From positions 46,627,016 to 46,691,015 of the forward strand of contig CM042156.1 in assembly GCA_023376005.1 (NCBI GenBank): DNA of 64,000 nucleotides, given 5' to 3'. The notes under the pieces were generated by a model. That model saw nothing but the letters and a program-made list of their open reading frames with translations. It searched no databases and was not told where the DNA came from. Numbering within the stretch: position 1 is the stretch's first letter; every line of letters begins with the position of its first letter. This document shows, one piece after another, positions 11,839 through 23,140 of this stretch. Both the position numbers and the translations under genes were made by a program. Origin of the DNA: Doryteuthis pealeii (Eukaryota > Mollusca > Cephalopoda > Myopsida > Loliginidae).

Positions 11839-12334
11839 CTTATGGTAAATATTTATGATTGCATTTAGTATTCTGTAATTAAATATATCGTCATTCAATT
11901 TTAATAATAGTCAATCACAATGTGACATCCCAGTCAGTTTTAAAATTTTTGGTTATCTGTACTTTTTTTTTTTTTTTTTTTTTACTTTTTTGGATCAAAT
12001 ATTCTGAAAGGAATTTATTTATTCTAATTGCTGACCATTTCTCACTTTGATTGTCCAAAGTTGCCATCATTGGGACGTTGGTTTGGACAAAAGACTAATG
12101 ATCTATTCTTGAATTTCTATTGTGTTTGTTGAACATAGAAAATTAATTGCACTTAAAAGGAATTCTGAAATTAAGTTTGTTTGTTTTTTTTGTTTGAGAG
12201 GAAAATGTTCATGTAAATTTAGAAATTTCTAATAAATCAAGCAATTAGAAATATATGTGTTGCTTTTAAAACCCAAAAATCGAAAAGGAACCAACTTGTT
12301 ATATTCTTTTGCCTCTGCCCTTCTTCCAAATCAT
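11839..12334. other. AT-rich sequence, no gene seen
   Basis: T tract at 11965-11983; nothing else recognised. Confidence 0.5.
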
Positions 12335-12495
12335 TCATGCTATTACATTCACTTTCGGACTAATACCCTTAGGAAAAGTATGAACACCATTGTCCTGACT
12401 AACTTGGTTGAATAGTACCACTACTGTTTTTCTACAAGGATGGCTTTGGCATTAAATAACCCATGAAGGTTGATATGCCATTAAATAAAAACCAT
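12335..12495 (+). mobile_element. SINE-B, 5'-truncated
   Basis: Starts inside the body ('catgctattacattcacttt') and has the complete tail 'ggcattaaataacccatgaa', 'ggttgatatgcc'. The tRNA-like head is missing. Confidence 0.8.
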
Positions 12496-12704
12496 CTTCC
12501 AAATTGTTATAAAGTCAATATAAAGTCCTTACATGAGAGTACACCAAATAAAAACAGTACATGAGGTGAAATTAGGAAAATTAAACATACAAATTCTTAA
12601 CTTTTAATGGGTGTGGTGGAGGCAAAGTATTGTGTTGGACAATGATGTTGGAATCAAAAGGAGAAAGAAAATATTTATTATACAATTTGTGGTATTTGTA
12701 GTCT

Positions 12705-12957
12705 TGATTATGGTCAAAGAAAATGGATACAGTGACCCAAACTCAAATCCTGGATGGGGCTGTTTACATTTCACTTAGTACTAGTACACTTGAGAAAAGT
12801 ATATATTCAACTATTCTCCCTCCAACTATGGGTAAATAATTGGGTGGACTAGGCTCTTTATCCTTGGTATGTTGACTGATTTAGGAGAAGGTAAGAAATT
12901 GACCTTGTGTCAGATCCTGCTCATGTGGAAGGGTTGATATATACACACACACACACT
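12705..12957 (+). mobile_element. SINE-D (tRNA-derived) ending in (CA)n
   Basis: The head region contains 'actcaaatcctgg' (B-box-like). The body has 'ccctccaactatgggtaaat' and 'tgactgatttaggagaagg'. The tail 'cagatcctgctcatgtggaa' leads to 'gggttgatatatacacac' and a CA repeat. The microsatellite starts exactly where the SINE tail ends. Confidence 0.8.
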
Positions 12958-13605
12958 TTGTTTATTGGCTTTTCTACCATTCCAATTTGTCTTAATTCCA
13001 GATGCATACACTAGTCCATATGTGACTTAGCTTTTCAAATGACCATCACTAATTTAATTTTGATTGGAAAATTTGAAAATATTTTTGTCAATTTTTTCTT
13101 CTTTTTTTTGCATGTTGATATTCAAATATTAGATTATATTTTCAACAGAACCAGGTGGAATGTTGTTAGTATCATAGTTTTTTTTTACTTGATTAAATTA
13201 AATTATTCTGTGACTATATGTCCAAGACGTGGTAGTGACCAATAAATATTGGAATAAAGAAAGAAGAAATCTGTCCTAGCTGAAAGGCCATTTTTAAAAT
13301 GAAGAGTCAAGACAGTGAATGATATTGAAAAAAGCAATAGAAATGAGGTGTGTGTGTGTTGGGGGGGGGGACCTATGCGAATCTCCAAAATGCATCTTAT
13401 ATTATCATTTTTTATTTATTTATTTATTTTTTTTTTTGTCTGTCCAACTGGAAATATTCACATTCAACTCCAGCTCATGCCTCTGTGCACAACTTGTCAT
13501 CATGATGGACTATCTCAGGGCATCTAGTTGAACAGCTTTCTTTGGGGTGGTGGTGGTGGTGGTGGTGTTTCTTTTATCCAGCATTTATTCCAGACCTTCC
13601 AATTG
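12958..13605. other. AT-rich interval with G- and TGG-rich patches
   Basis: Contains (GT)n followed by a ten-G run (13349-13370), a T tract (13423-13436) and a (TGG)n repeat at about 13545-13567, just before the long pyrimidine tract. Short overlapping frames here are repeat-driven. Confidence 0.6.
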
Positions 13606-14541
13606 ATCTTTCTCTCTTCTCTCTTACTCTCTTTCTCACTCTTTCCACTCTCTCTCTCTCTCTCACTCTTCCCACTCTCTCTCTCACTCTTTCCCACTCT
13701 CTCTTACTCTTTCACTCTTCTCTCTTAACCCTCTCTCTTACTCTTTCCCACTCTTCTCTTCTCTCTTACTCTTCTCTCTCTTACTCTTTCTCTCTTACTC
13801 TTCTCTCTCTTACTCTTTCCCACCCTCTCTCTTACTCTTTCCCACTCTCTCTCTTACTCTTTCCCACTCTCTCTCTTACTCTTTCCCACCCTCTCTCACT
13901 CTCTTTCTCACTCTTTCTCTCTACTCTTTCTCACTCTCTCTCTCTCTTCTCTTTCTCACTTCTCTCTCTCTCTCTTTCTCACTCTTTCTCTCTTTCTCAC
14001 TCTCTCTCTCTTTCTCACTCTCTCTCTCTCTCTCACTCTCACTCTCTCTTCACTCTTTCTCTCTCTCTACTCTTTCTCTCTCTCTTACTCTTTCTCTCTC
14101 TCTTACTCTCTCTCTCTCTTACTCTACTCTTCTCTCTCTCTCTACTCTCTTCTCTTACTCTCTCTCTCTCTCTCTTACTCTTCTCACTCTCTCTCTCTTA
14201 CTCTCTCTCTCACTCTCTCTCTCTCTCTACTCTTATCTCACTCTCTCTCTCTTCACTCTTTCTCACTCTCTCTCTCTCTTCTCTTTCTCACTCTCTCTCT
14301 CTTACTCTTTCTCACTCTCTCTCTCTTACTCTTTCTCACTCTCTCTCTCTCTTACTCTTCTCTCACTCCTCTCTCTTACTCTTACTCTCTCTACTCACTC
14401 TTTCTCTCTCTCTCTCTACTCTTTCTCACTCTCTCACTCTCTCTCTCTACTCTCTCTTCTCTCTCTTTCTTCTCTCTCTCTTCTCTCTCTCTTCACTCTC
14501 TCTCTCTCTCTCTCTCTTACTCTCTCTCTCTCTCTTTCTCA

Positions 14542-14574
<33 letters not shown>

Positions 14575-14810
14575 TCTCTCTCTTCTCTCTCTTTCTCACT
14601 TCTTCTCTCTTACTCTTTCTCACTCTCTCTCTCTCTTACTCTTTCTCACTCTCTCTTCTCCTCTCTCTCTCTTACTCTCTTTCTCACTCTCTCTCTCTCT
14701 CTCTCTTTACTCTTTCTCTCTTTCTACTTTCTTCTCTCTTACTCTTTCTCTTTCTCTCTCTCTCTCTCTCTTACTCTCTCACTCTCTCTCTCTCTCTCTT
14801 CTCTTTCTCA

Positions 14811-14843
<33 letters not shown>

Positions 14844-15313
14844 TACTCTTTCTCACTCTCTCTTCTCTCTTTCTTTCTTACTCTTTCTCACTCTCTCTCT
14901 CTTCACTCTTTCTCACTCTCTCTTTTTCTCTTACTCTTTCTCACTCTCTCTTTTCTCTTACTCTTTCTCACTCTCTCTTTCTCTTACTCTTTCTCACTCT
15001 CTCTTTTTCTCTTACTCTTTCTCACTCTCTCTTTTCTCTTACCTTTCTCACTCTCTCTTTCTCTTACTCTTTCTCACTCTCTTTTTCTCTTACTCTTTCT
15101 CACTCTCTCTTTTTCTCTTACTCTTTTCTACTCTCTCTTTTCTCTTCTCTTCTACTCTTTCTCACTCTCTCTTTTTCTCTTACTCTTTCTCTCTCTCTTT
15201 CTCACTCTCTCTCTTTTCTCTCCTCTTTCTCACTCTCTCTTTTTCTCTTACTCTTTCTCACTCTCTCTTTTTCTCTTCTCTTTCTCTCTCTCTCTCTCTC
15301 TTCTCTTACTCTT

Positions 15314-15345
<32 letters not shown>

Positions 15346-15365
15346 ACTCTCTTTCTCTTACTCTT

Positions 15366-15397
<32 letters not shown>

Positions 15398-15596
15398 TTA
15401 CTCTTTCTCTCCTCTCTCCTTCTCTCTCTTACTCTTTCTCACTCTCTCTCTCTCTCTCTTACTCTTTTCTCACTCTCTCTCTCTCTCTCTTACTCTTTCT
15501 CACTCTCTCTTCTCTCTACTCTCTCTCTCTCTCTCTCTCTCACTCTCTCTCTTCTTCTTACTCTCTCACTCTCTCTCTCTCTTACTCTCTCTCTTC

Positions 15597-15630
<34 letters not shown>

Positions 15631-15708
15631 TCTCTCTCTCTCTCTCTACTCTTTCTCACTCTCTCTCTCACTCTCTCTCTCTCTCTCACTCTCTCACTCT
15701 CTCTCTTC

Positions 15709-15758
<50 letters not shown>

Positions 15759-15885
15759 CACTCTCTCTCTCTCTCTCTTTACTCTTTCTCACTCTCTCTT
15801 TACTCTTTCTCACTCTCTCTCTCTCTCTCTTACTCTCTCTCTCTTCTCTCTCTTCTTTCTCTCTCTCTCTCTCTCTCTTTACTCT

Positions 15886-15927
<42 letters not shown>

Positions 15928-15981
15928 CTCTCTCTTACTCTCTCTCTCTCTCTCTCTCTTACTCTTTCTCTCTCTCTCTTA

Positions 15982-16034
<53 letters not shown>

Positions 16035-16036
16035 CT

Positions 16037-16091
<55 letters not shown>

Positions 16092-16225
16092 TCTTTTCTC
16101 TCTCTTACTCTCTCTCTCTCTTACTCTTCTCTCTCTTCTCTCTCTCTCTCTACTTCTCTTCTTACTCTTCTCACTCTCTCTCTCTCTCTCTCTCTCTCAC
16201 TCTTCTCTCTCTCTCTCTCTCTACA
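13606..16225. repeat. 2.6-kb CT-rich pyrimidine satellite
   Basis: Consists of CTCT runs punctuated by TTACTC and TCACTC, for example a recurring unit close to 'tctttctcactctctctt' with a run of T at about 14900-15270. The + strand has no G from 13606 to 16249. It reads as a 900-residue Ser/Leu frame only because it lacks purine-rich stop codons. No protein role is credible. Mirror-symmetric polypyrimidine of this kind can form triplex (H-DNA). Confidence 0.95.
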
Positions 16226-16249
16226 CCCCCCCCCCCACACACTTAACTT

Positions 16250-17235
16250 GATCTTTTATCTTTTAATTTTTAATTCATTTCATTAAGAAAAAAAAAATTT
16301 TTCAGAATATTTGATGCATTTTTCTGATTTGCAGACAAAATAAATTTGCTTTAATTTTCATTTGTCCTAAGTGTTTCAGTTAAGAAATTACCAAAATGGC
16401 TTTTACTCTATCCATCCTCAGGTGGATTTTCATTTCTAAATAGTTACACATGAAAGATTATTGTAAAATTTCAAAATAGTTCTATTTAGTATTGATTAAA
16501 ATGAAAGCAGCCACACAAGTTGAGGTGTTTGGTTTTTGTTTTTTAACTTTTTTTTTATTTTAAAAAATGTTTTTTTTTTTTTTTTTTTCTTGCTTCAAGG
16601 CAAATGTTTCTGTGTTATTTCTTCCTTTCCAAAGGTAACAAGTTGCATTCTGTCTGCCGAAATCAATCTTTGTAATGGCTGGAGCCGAGTATCTTTATGG
16701 GAATCTTGTGTGCATACTGATTGGCTAATGATTTGAAAAATGTTGCTACGGCAGGTTATAAACCTTTTAGAAAGGCTATTGATTATTACGGCTCGGCCTC
16801 CAAAAGAATAGACTTGACTCACTCACTCATCAATTAGGCTTCCTACCATGAGATTGCATGAGATTCTAAATAGTGGATGAAGGAAGATTCAACATTCACA
16901 GCCGGGATTTTCAAACTATTAGCCTGTTATTAGGTAAAGACACTTTTGTACAGACCAATCCTTGTACACTAAATAAAATTAGAAAATGGTGAACAGGTGC
17001 AAAAACACTGGCAAATAAAGTTCAAAAGGTTCTTATCTACAACAATGGGTGAATGTTTGATTTGGTCTTTTCACAAGAAAAATTGAAAACTATGAGGTGA
17101 GGAAAAAGTATGTATCAAAAAACCTTTCTTGTAGTTGCTGGTACTTTTAGATTTTGAATTTTCAAAAAGATATACTTACATCTTTGGTTAGAATGTTTGA
17201 CAATTAAATTTCATTAAAAATGGATGGGGTAGGGG
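16250..17235. other. AT-rich interval with a GC-richer island
   Basis: Sequence at about 16600-16830 is less AT-rich than its flanks. It has a CCAAT-type element (attggct near 16720) and 'ggttataaacc' near 16756. A polypyrimidine-AG acceptor-like site ends near 16600. No convincing exon could be assembled. It could be regulatory or a decayed repeat. Confidence 0.35.
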
Positions 17236-17466
17236 GAAGCAGTCCCCATGGTGTAATGGCTAATGTGCTGGACTGTGACATTGTAGTAAGCGAGTTGGTA
17301 CTCCAGTCGCACTATTATGTTCACTTTTGGACTTTGGAAAGGTATGAACCCCTTCATTCCCCTTCCCCCGGTTATGGGTTAAATAGTACCAATACTCTTT
17401 TTCCTACAAGGTGGATTTGGTATTAGATAACCCAAGAATGTTGATATGCCATTAAACAAAAAAACA
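17236..17466 (+). mobile_element. SINE-B (tRNA-derived), full length
   Basis: Head 'gtccccatggtgtaatggct' and 'aatgtgctggactgtgacat'. The B-box is altered to 'gagttggtactcc'. Body and tail are typical, ending 'ttgatatgccattaaac' and A-rich sequence. Confidence 0.87.
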
Positions 17467-17479
17467 AAATGAAATCAAA

Positions 17480-17830
17480 GATGGATGAATAGGCAGCTAT
17501 TTTCCACTGGTGATGTTGGTTAGAGTTCAAATCCAGATAAAAGTCAAGATTTTGTTGATTGATTTTTTTTTTTTCTAGGAATGTAGATCTGGAAGATTTG
17601 TACAACATGATCTTCCCACCAGCCCCATTTCCCAAACATGTCCAATTTAATTTTGTAATACACATGGCTAAATGGGAAGAAATTAGGAGTAAGAAGATTG
17701 TGTTGTGTTGGTTTTCTAAATGGTATACAAGCAGAGGCTTGAAAATCAGTATTGAAATCTTGGCTCAAATACTTGGTGCTGATAGGAAATATACTGCTAT
17801 TTACCACAAGACACTCAACATGATTCAATC
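17480..17830 (+). repeat. degenerate interspersed repeat K, copy 1
   Basis: Segments 'agattgtgttg', 'cttgaaaatcagtattgaaa' and 'gtgctgataggaaatatac' recur in the same order at 23950-24115, and parts recur at 55430-55600. Two short opposing frames overlap here but match nothing recognised. It may be an old SINE; the B-box-like 'gttcaaatccag' at 17525 supports this weakly. Confidence 0.45.
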
Positions 17831-18144
17831 TTGTGTCAATTGAACATTATTCTTTTGAATGTTTATTGATTGCAGAAAAATATTTCCTGCTTCTTTTCAT
17901 TCATTTCTCTGATAAAAAAAAAAAGCAAACTTAGTTTTCATTTCTGAACAACAGAACCAGCTGATTAAATTCAAATTGGTTATTATTCAGTGAATACCAT
18001 CTTTTACTTTTATTATTTTGCTCATAACATTTTGGCTGATGAATCAAGCCTCATGAGCTCAAATGTTATTTGAAAAATCTTTTCTCAAATCAACATTTTT
18101 GTCACTTTTTCAAATTTAGTGACCAAACTACACCAATTGAATTT

Positions 18145-18608
18145 GATTGATCTTAATGGCATATCAACATGTCTATGGTTATTTTATGCCTAGTGGTTAG
18201 GGAATCACCTCAATTGTATTTTCACATTTACATTTTTTGTGTAGTTTGTTTCTTAATCAGTAGAGAATTTGCCTTAGAATTGCTAAGTTCCATGTTCAAT
18301 ACTGGTCCTCACCAACTCGGCACATGAGTACACAGATTGGGTAATCTGATCTGTGTGGTAAAGCATCTAGGAGCTGTCGGTAGGTGTGGCACTCCACCTC
18401 AAGAAACACAATCTCCCTGGTCTAGTGTTAGTGAAAGAGAGATAGACTCCTTCACTGTTCGACTGATACCAACAATAGGCCACTCCAGACTTTACTTCTT
18501 TTTTACTTACTATTGAATACAAATAATTTTTAAATTGATCTATTTGACCCATAAATGGTACCATGACAGGTAACTACCACTCTTGGTCAGAGTGAACCTG
18601 GAAGTAAC
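18145..18608 (-). mobile_element. SINE-E (long-tail subtype), split by SINE-A
   Basis: The minus-strand tail at 18145-18240 ('aatggcatatcaacatgtct', 'ggttattttatgcc', 'ttagggaatcacctcaatt') continues after the inserted SINE-A at 18508-18608 with 'gatctatttgacccataaat' and 'gtaactaccactcttggtc'. The same order without interruption is seen at 62678-62980. Confidence 0.7.
18243..18505 (+). mobile_element. SINE-A inserted in SINE-E
   Basis: The plus-strand SINE-A head is degenerate ('cttaatcagtagagaatttg', B-box 'gttcaatactgg'). The body follows: 'ctcaccaactcggcacatga', 'gtaggtgtggcactccacct', 'caatctccctggtctag', ending 'ggccactccagactttactt'. It interrupts a minus-strand SINE-E. Confidence 0.78.
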
Positions 18609-18868
18609 AGTAAGTAAGTAAAGTTGTCGAGGTGGCCTAAAATTGGTATCAGCCATACCGTGAGGGAGTCTATTCCCCTTTTTACTAGTGCTAGACCAAG
18701 GAGATTGTTTTGGCATCTGAGGCTGAGCGCCACACCTACCATCAGCTCCTCACTTTACCACACAGATCCTGTGCTCCTCATACGCCGAGTTGGTGAGGGC
18801 CGGTATTGAACCCGGAACCCTGTGGTTCCTGGTCTGACGTTCTACCGACTGAGCTAAACTGGACCTTA
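18609..18868 (-). mobile_element. SINE-A (tRNA-derived), full length
   Basis: Minus strand. Tail 'taagtaagtaaagttgtcg', body with 'gagattgttttggcatctga', and an intact tRNA-like head at the right end ('ctaccgactgagctaaactg', B-box in 'ggccggtattgaacccgg'). This is the copy closest to a tRNA sequence. Confidence 0.88.
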
Positions 18869-18954
18869 AGTATTATCCAGAACTGAATGAGTGATATCAT
18901 AAAATAAAATGACATTGTTTTCCTTTTTCTCTGAATTTTTTGAGATGAGGCTTG

Positions 18955-19137
18955 ATAATTAGTATTTGGTTATTCGGACTATTGTCCCTATCTTTACTGT
19001 TATCTGTACAATGTTTCGGCCAATGTGCCCTCCGACAAGATATACCTGAAGAAAGTTGGAGGTCACATTGGCTGAAATGTTGTACAGATAACTATAAAGA
19101 TAGTTATTTTAATGCCCCGGAGATAATACTAATTATT
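18955..19137. repeat. inverted repeat, 40-bp arms
   Basis: Arms at 18988-19027 and 19064-19103 pair at about 35 of 40 positions. A further outer pair (ataattagtatt, near 18956 and 19125) suggests a longer decayed foldback element of about 180 bp. No target duplication was found. Confidence 0.7.
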
Positions 19138-19821
19138 TTCCTTGGACTCAGTCATATTTTTGTTCATTTCTGGTTTGATTTGTAAATTTTGTCTTTTTGG
19201 TTTCCTACTTTATCTGCAATTATTTATAACTGAGAAAAGAGTTTTTGTCAAACAGAAGCTGGCAAAATAAAGTTTGATAAAGTTTGTCATCTTGATTGAA
19301 TGAATTTTGTGTTTCTTGAAGCTGAGTAACAAACAAGACAGATATTTCATTCAATTTTAATGTTTAAATTTAACTTCACCGAAGAAAGTTAATTTTAAAG
19401 AAGTGCAGTCAGTTTGGTTAAAACCTGTTGTAAATATTCTTTTTACTTTAATCTTTTTACTGTTAATCTTTTAATGCCCTGGAGACATTTGCTAATCAGA
19501 TATCAGATTATCAATATTTAATTTTCACAAGCTTTAATCATATTTTGTATTTAATTTTGGTGTTCTTTCACCATACAAGCATAAGTGACAAACTGTATAT
19601 TGTTCATTTTAATAAACCTGAAGCTGTTACTTTACAGAAAATGATTCTGCTCATAGGTAGAACATTCTATGCACAAAGGATTACTGTTTCCCCTTCCCAC
19701 CTAAATCCTGATTTTGAACAAATGAATTTGAACCTTTTGAAAATAGATCCACATTTCTGTTTGTCAATTGTTCAAAATGTTTAAATCAGTCATTTTCCTC
19801 ACATTAACTCCCTAATTTTGG
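19138..19821. other. AT-rich sequence, no gene seen
   Basis: A partial echo of the preceding inverted repeat ('aatgccctggaga') occurs near 19474. Frames are short and unrecognised. Confidence 0.5.
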
Positions 19822-20045
19822 TGGGGAGTTCCCATGGCTTGATGGCTAATGTGATGGACTGTGAGATTGCCCTAACTCAAGTCACACTATTAGCTTTACT
19901 TTCAGACTAATACCCTTGGCAAAGGTATGAACTCCTTTATCTCCACAGCTATGGGTTGAATAGTACCACTACTGTTCTTCTTCAAGGGTGGCTTTGGCAT
20001 TAAATAACCCATGAAGGTTGATATGTTTTAAAGAAAGAAACCAAA
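19822..20045 (+). mobile_element. SINE-B with eroded head
   Basis: Head 'agttcccatggcttgatggc'. The stretch between the head and 'cactattagc' has a small deletion and the B-box is reduced to 'aactcaagtc'. The tail 'cattaaataacccatgaagg' and 'ttgatatg' is intact. Confidence 0.83.
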
Positions 20046-20607
20046 CCTATATCTCCATAATTTAGTGGGTGTGATCATCCACTGGTAGTGCAAAATGGAC
20101 TAAACAATGCCTTATAAATAACAACGAAAAAAACATTTTTTATTGTTTAGAAAGATGCCTCATCATTGGGCAACGATAAACTAGTTTTGTAAACCATTAT
20201 GAAGTTTAAGTTCAAACCTCACTAGGAGGTGCCACACATGGTTTTATTGTTGTATTTAAATCAGAACATTCTAAAACCTCCAACTGCTGTCTGTGACACA
20301 CTAAGATGTGATAATCAGAATGAAAAACCTCTTTGTATTTTGACTAGAGTTTTCTTTACAAAGAAGGTATCAGAAAAATGTAAGATTAGAAATTGACATT
20401 TTATTTTTGAGGGATAGGGATGGGGGGAGGAGACACATTTTGAAATTTCCATTTTATTGCCAATTCTTGAAGCCTCTTATCCAAAATATGGAAATGTAAA
20501 GTTTTATTTACTTTGTCTGTTGCAAAGTCATTGGATTCTCAAACTGTACAAATCAATTCTTTAATTGTTTTACTAATACTCAGGATTTTAACATCTCTCT
20601 TTCTCTA

Positions 20608-20659
<52 letters not shown>

Positions 20660-20809
20660 CTAACTATTGAGGCTTAAAGGAAAATGGTGTTGCTTGCTTA
20701 GATGAGGAAATTCTAGGAGGTGAGGTTAAATCATTTAGGGATCTTAAAAAGGAAAAGATTTCTAGAAGTCCCAGTTTTAAAGAATAGTTAAGAATCTGAA
20801 CATAAAAAA
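20046..20809. other. AT-rich sequence with (CT)n
   Basis: A CT-repeat array lies at about 20598-20654. No gene or known family was seen in the rest. Confidence 0.55.
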
Positions 20810-21015
20810 TACAGTGGTACCTTGACTTATGAATTTAATTTGTTTTGCTTGTAACTCTATTTCCTTGTATATCAAATCAATTTTTCCCCATTACAATAAA
20901 CTGAAATGCTATTAAACCATTCTAGCTCCCCTACCAACACCCAATTTAATTTTTTTTTTTTTAATAAGAAAAATAGCAGTGTATTGTATAAAAAATGCTG
21001 TAATGTTTTAATGTT

Positions 21016-21047
<32 letters not shown>

Positions 21048-21238
21048 AAATATTTTTCTTTGGCATAATAAATTTGGAAACTTAAATGTTTTTAGTGAAC
21101 TTCGCAGCATAAGTGTATCTGAAGCTCATTGTACCTCAAATTTTAGCTTTTAAAACAAAGCAAAAAAATCGACTGAGTGACAGCTCGTTACTCAGAAAAC
21201 TCATAATTTGGGGGCATTTGAAAGCCATGGTATCACTA
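20810..21238 (+). mobile_element. TA-flanked MITE (Tc1/mariner-type), copy 1
   Basis: Begins TA-CAGTGGTACCTTGACTTA and ends with an inverted version GGTATCAC-TA. The interior 'taactctatttccttgtata' and 'ttccccattacaataaactg' shows the usual layout of a CAGTGGTACC-type mariner MITE. It is noncoding. The second copy is at 2487-2915 in opposite orientation. Confidence 0.78.
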
Positions 21239-21543
21239 TGTCTCTCTAAATATAAAATATTTAGATTTATTTAATTTTAAATCAACTCAAGAAATAAAAA
21301 GAAATTGAATAAATTCTGAAAATTTAAATCCACTATGAATAAGATACATTCATAGAAAAAGTTAAATTCCTCCTCCTTTGTTTTTGTAAAAGCTGAAAAA
21401 GTTTCTCTTTACAAATTCCGAGACTCAAGAAACTGCTTTCTGATAAATGTTTAAATTTTGTTTTTCATTTTTATACACAAAAATTCTGTCATAGAAAATG
21501 AGGAATCTTGTTTTACTTGCAAGTCACATGACTTACAAAATAT

Positions 21544-21575
<32 letters not shown>

Positions 21576-22427
21576 CCTCCTTCATTCAAAACTCTCCAAG
21601 GTTTTCTTTGTTGAATAATTTTGCCAGTGATTGTATTTCTCATGGATATAAATTTTTTTTTTTTTTTTTTTTCATTCTCGTTTATTCTCTTCAGACACAA
21701 ATCTGTCATTCCCCAAACTTGCTTTCATGTCTACATTTCTCATTCCCAAAAAAAAAAAAAAAAAAAATTCCAAACCTTGAAAGAAATAATCTGTGATAAA
21801 CATTTTCAGATTATCTTATTCAACCATTTCAAATTTACTTGAGTGAAAAAAAGATGGGCTTTTTATAAATGTTTATATCTCTGCTTATCTTGCAATTTTC
21901 AATGTTTGTCTAAATGTTGGCTCTGATGTTTTTTTATGTTTTTTTTATTTTTTAAGAAGCTCATTTTTTTTTTTGTCTTCATTTTGGAATTGATTTTGCT
22001 GTTGAGAATGGATAGCATTTTGTCTGAGATTCAGCATCTTCCTGTAAATCTTGACCAAAATAGAAGCTGTGTTTTTTTTTTCTCTCTCTTCTAAATTGTC
22101 AAATTATTCACAAATGTCTTTGTACAGCATTCTCCTTAAACAAACATTACCTATCATTTTAAAGTTTTGAAATTATAAGATTCTTGTTTTTTTTCTTCCA
22201 TATTTCAGCTAGATTATTCTCTAGGCATCTTCAGGTGAAATTTGACAGTTACAAATTATTATTATAGTCTGCTTTGGATACACTGAAAAGTTGCTGTGGG
22301 GAATTGTCTGTGGATAAATATGGGTCATTGAAAATATATTCAAAGTTTGTTAAAAGCCTTACCTTATGCTTTGCTATCAAGATTGCGGGGTTTTTTTTTT
22401 TTCTCATTCCTGTAAAATGATTAATGA
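21239..22427. other. AT-rich, homopolymer-rich sequence
   Basis: Long T runs (21548-21575, 21653-21672) and an A run (21749-21767). Open frames across these are Phe- or Lys-run artefacts. Confidence 0.6.
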
Positions 22428-22683
22428 AGTAAGTAAAATCGTCGGGGTAGCCTAAAATCGATATCAGCCAATCAGCAAGGGAGTCTATCCCCTTTTCACT
22501 AGCGCTACACCAAAGAGATTGTTTTGGCGTCTGAGGTGGAGTGCTACATCTACCATCAGCTCCTTACTTTACCATACAGATCCCTGTGCTACTCATACGC
22601 TGAGTTGGTGAGGGCCAGTATCGAACCAGGAACCTTGTGGTTCCTAATCGGACACTCTACCGACTGACCTAAAATGGACCTTT
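22428..22683 (-). mobile_element. SINE-A (tRNA-derived), full length
   Basis: Minus strand: tail 'agtaagtaaaatcgtcgggg', body 'caaagagattgttttggcgt', head with 'ggccagtatcgaaccagg' (B-box) and 'ctctaccgactgacct' (A-box side). Confidence 0.87.
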
Positions 22684-22749
22684 TAAAATGATTAATAGAT
22701 AAATTCAGTTTGTTGTTACTAAACAACAGAACACAGCATATAAACGGGG

Positions 22750-22888
22750 TAGATATTTACCCAACCCATTTACTGCTGGTAATATGTGACATGAGGGTGC
22801 TTATGGGCATCCAGTTTGGATAACATTTGCTATTCAGTAGTAATAGATCTGTGAGACTAGTTGGCTAACCATTGCACTACAGGTTATA
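22750..22888 (-). mobile_element. SINE-C (tRNA-derived)
   Basis: Tail 'gatatttacccaacccattt', body 'tagtaatagatctgtgagac', head 'ggctaaccattgcactacag' on the minus strand. This is a near-complete copy of the family. Confidence 0.78.
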
Positions 22889-22984
22889 AACAGGGTAAGA
22901 CAAATAAGATTATAATTGATAAAATTCCATTTTTCAAGATAAAAAATTGCTTTCTTGATACTAATACATAGCTTATTGATATTT

Positions 22985-23140
22985 CCTAAGCTTAGCTTAA
23001 TCTGACACAGGACTAAATATGGAGAGAGTTTGGATAGGAAGATTGTGTTGCACTATTTTTTTTACATAGGAATTACATTTGTTGACAAAGCTTAGAATAT
23101 ACCGACTGCATTCTATGCAGATAGGTACCACCCCCTCCCT
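22985..23140. repeat. fragments of SINE-C tail and SINE-E head
   Basis: 22985-23035 matches the alternative SINE-C tail ('cctaagcttagcttaatctg'). 23085-23140 matches the start of SINE-E ('cttagaatataccgactgca', 'atgcagataggta'). Both are short and truncated. Confidence 0.5.

Noticed and set aside
13542..16286. 914-codon open frame across the CT-rich tract
   Set aside because: It is open only because the tract has no G and almost no stop-forming triplets. The translation is Ser/Leu/Phe/Thr repetition driven by the dinucleotide repeat.
16595..16822. Opposing short frames in the GC-richer island as an exon
   Set aside because: Possible splice sites exist, but a phase-compatible exon with protein-like conservation could not be assembled. 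Left as an unexplained island.
17544..17843. Two opposing 94-codon frames
   Set aside because: They overlap each other on opposite strands and lie in repeat K. Neither translation shows a recognisable domain.
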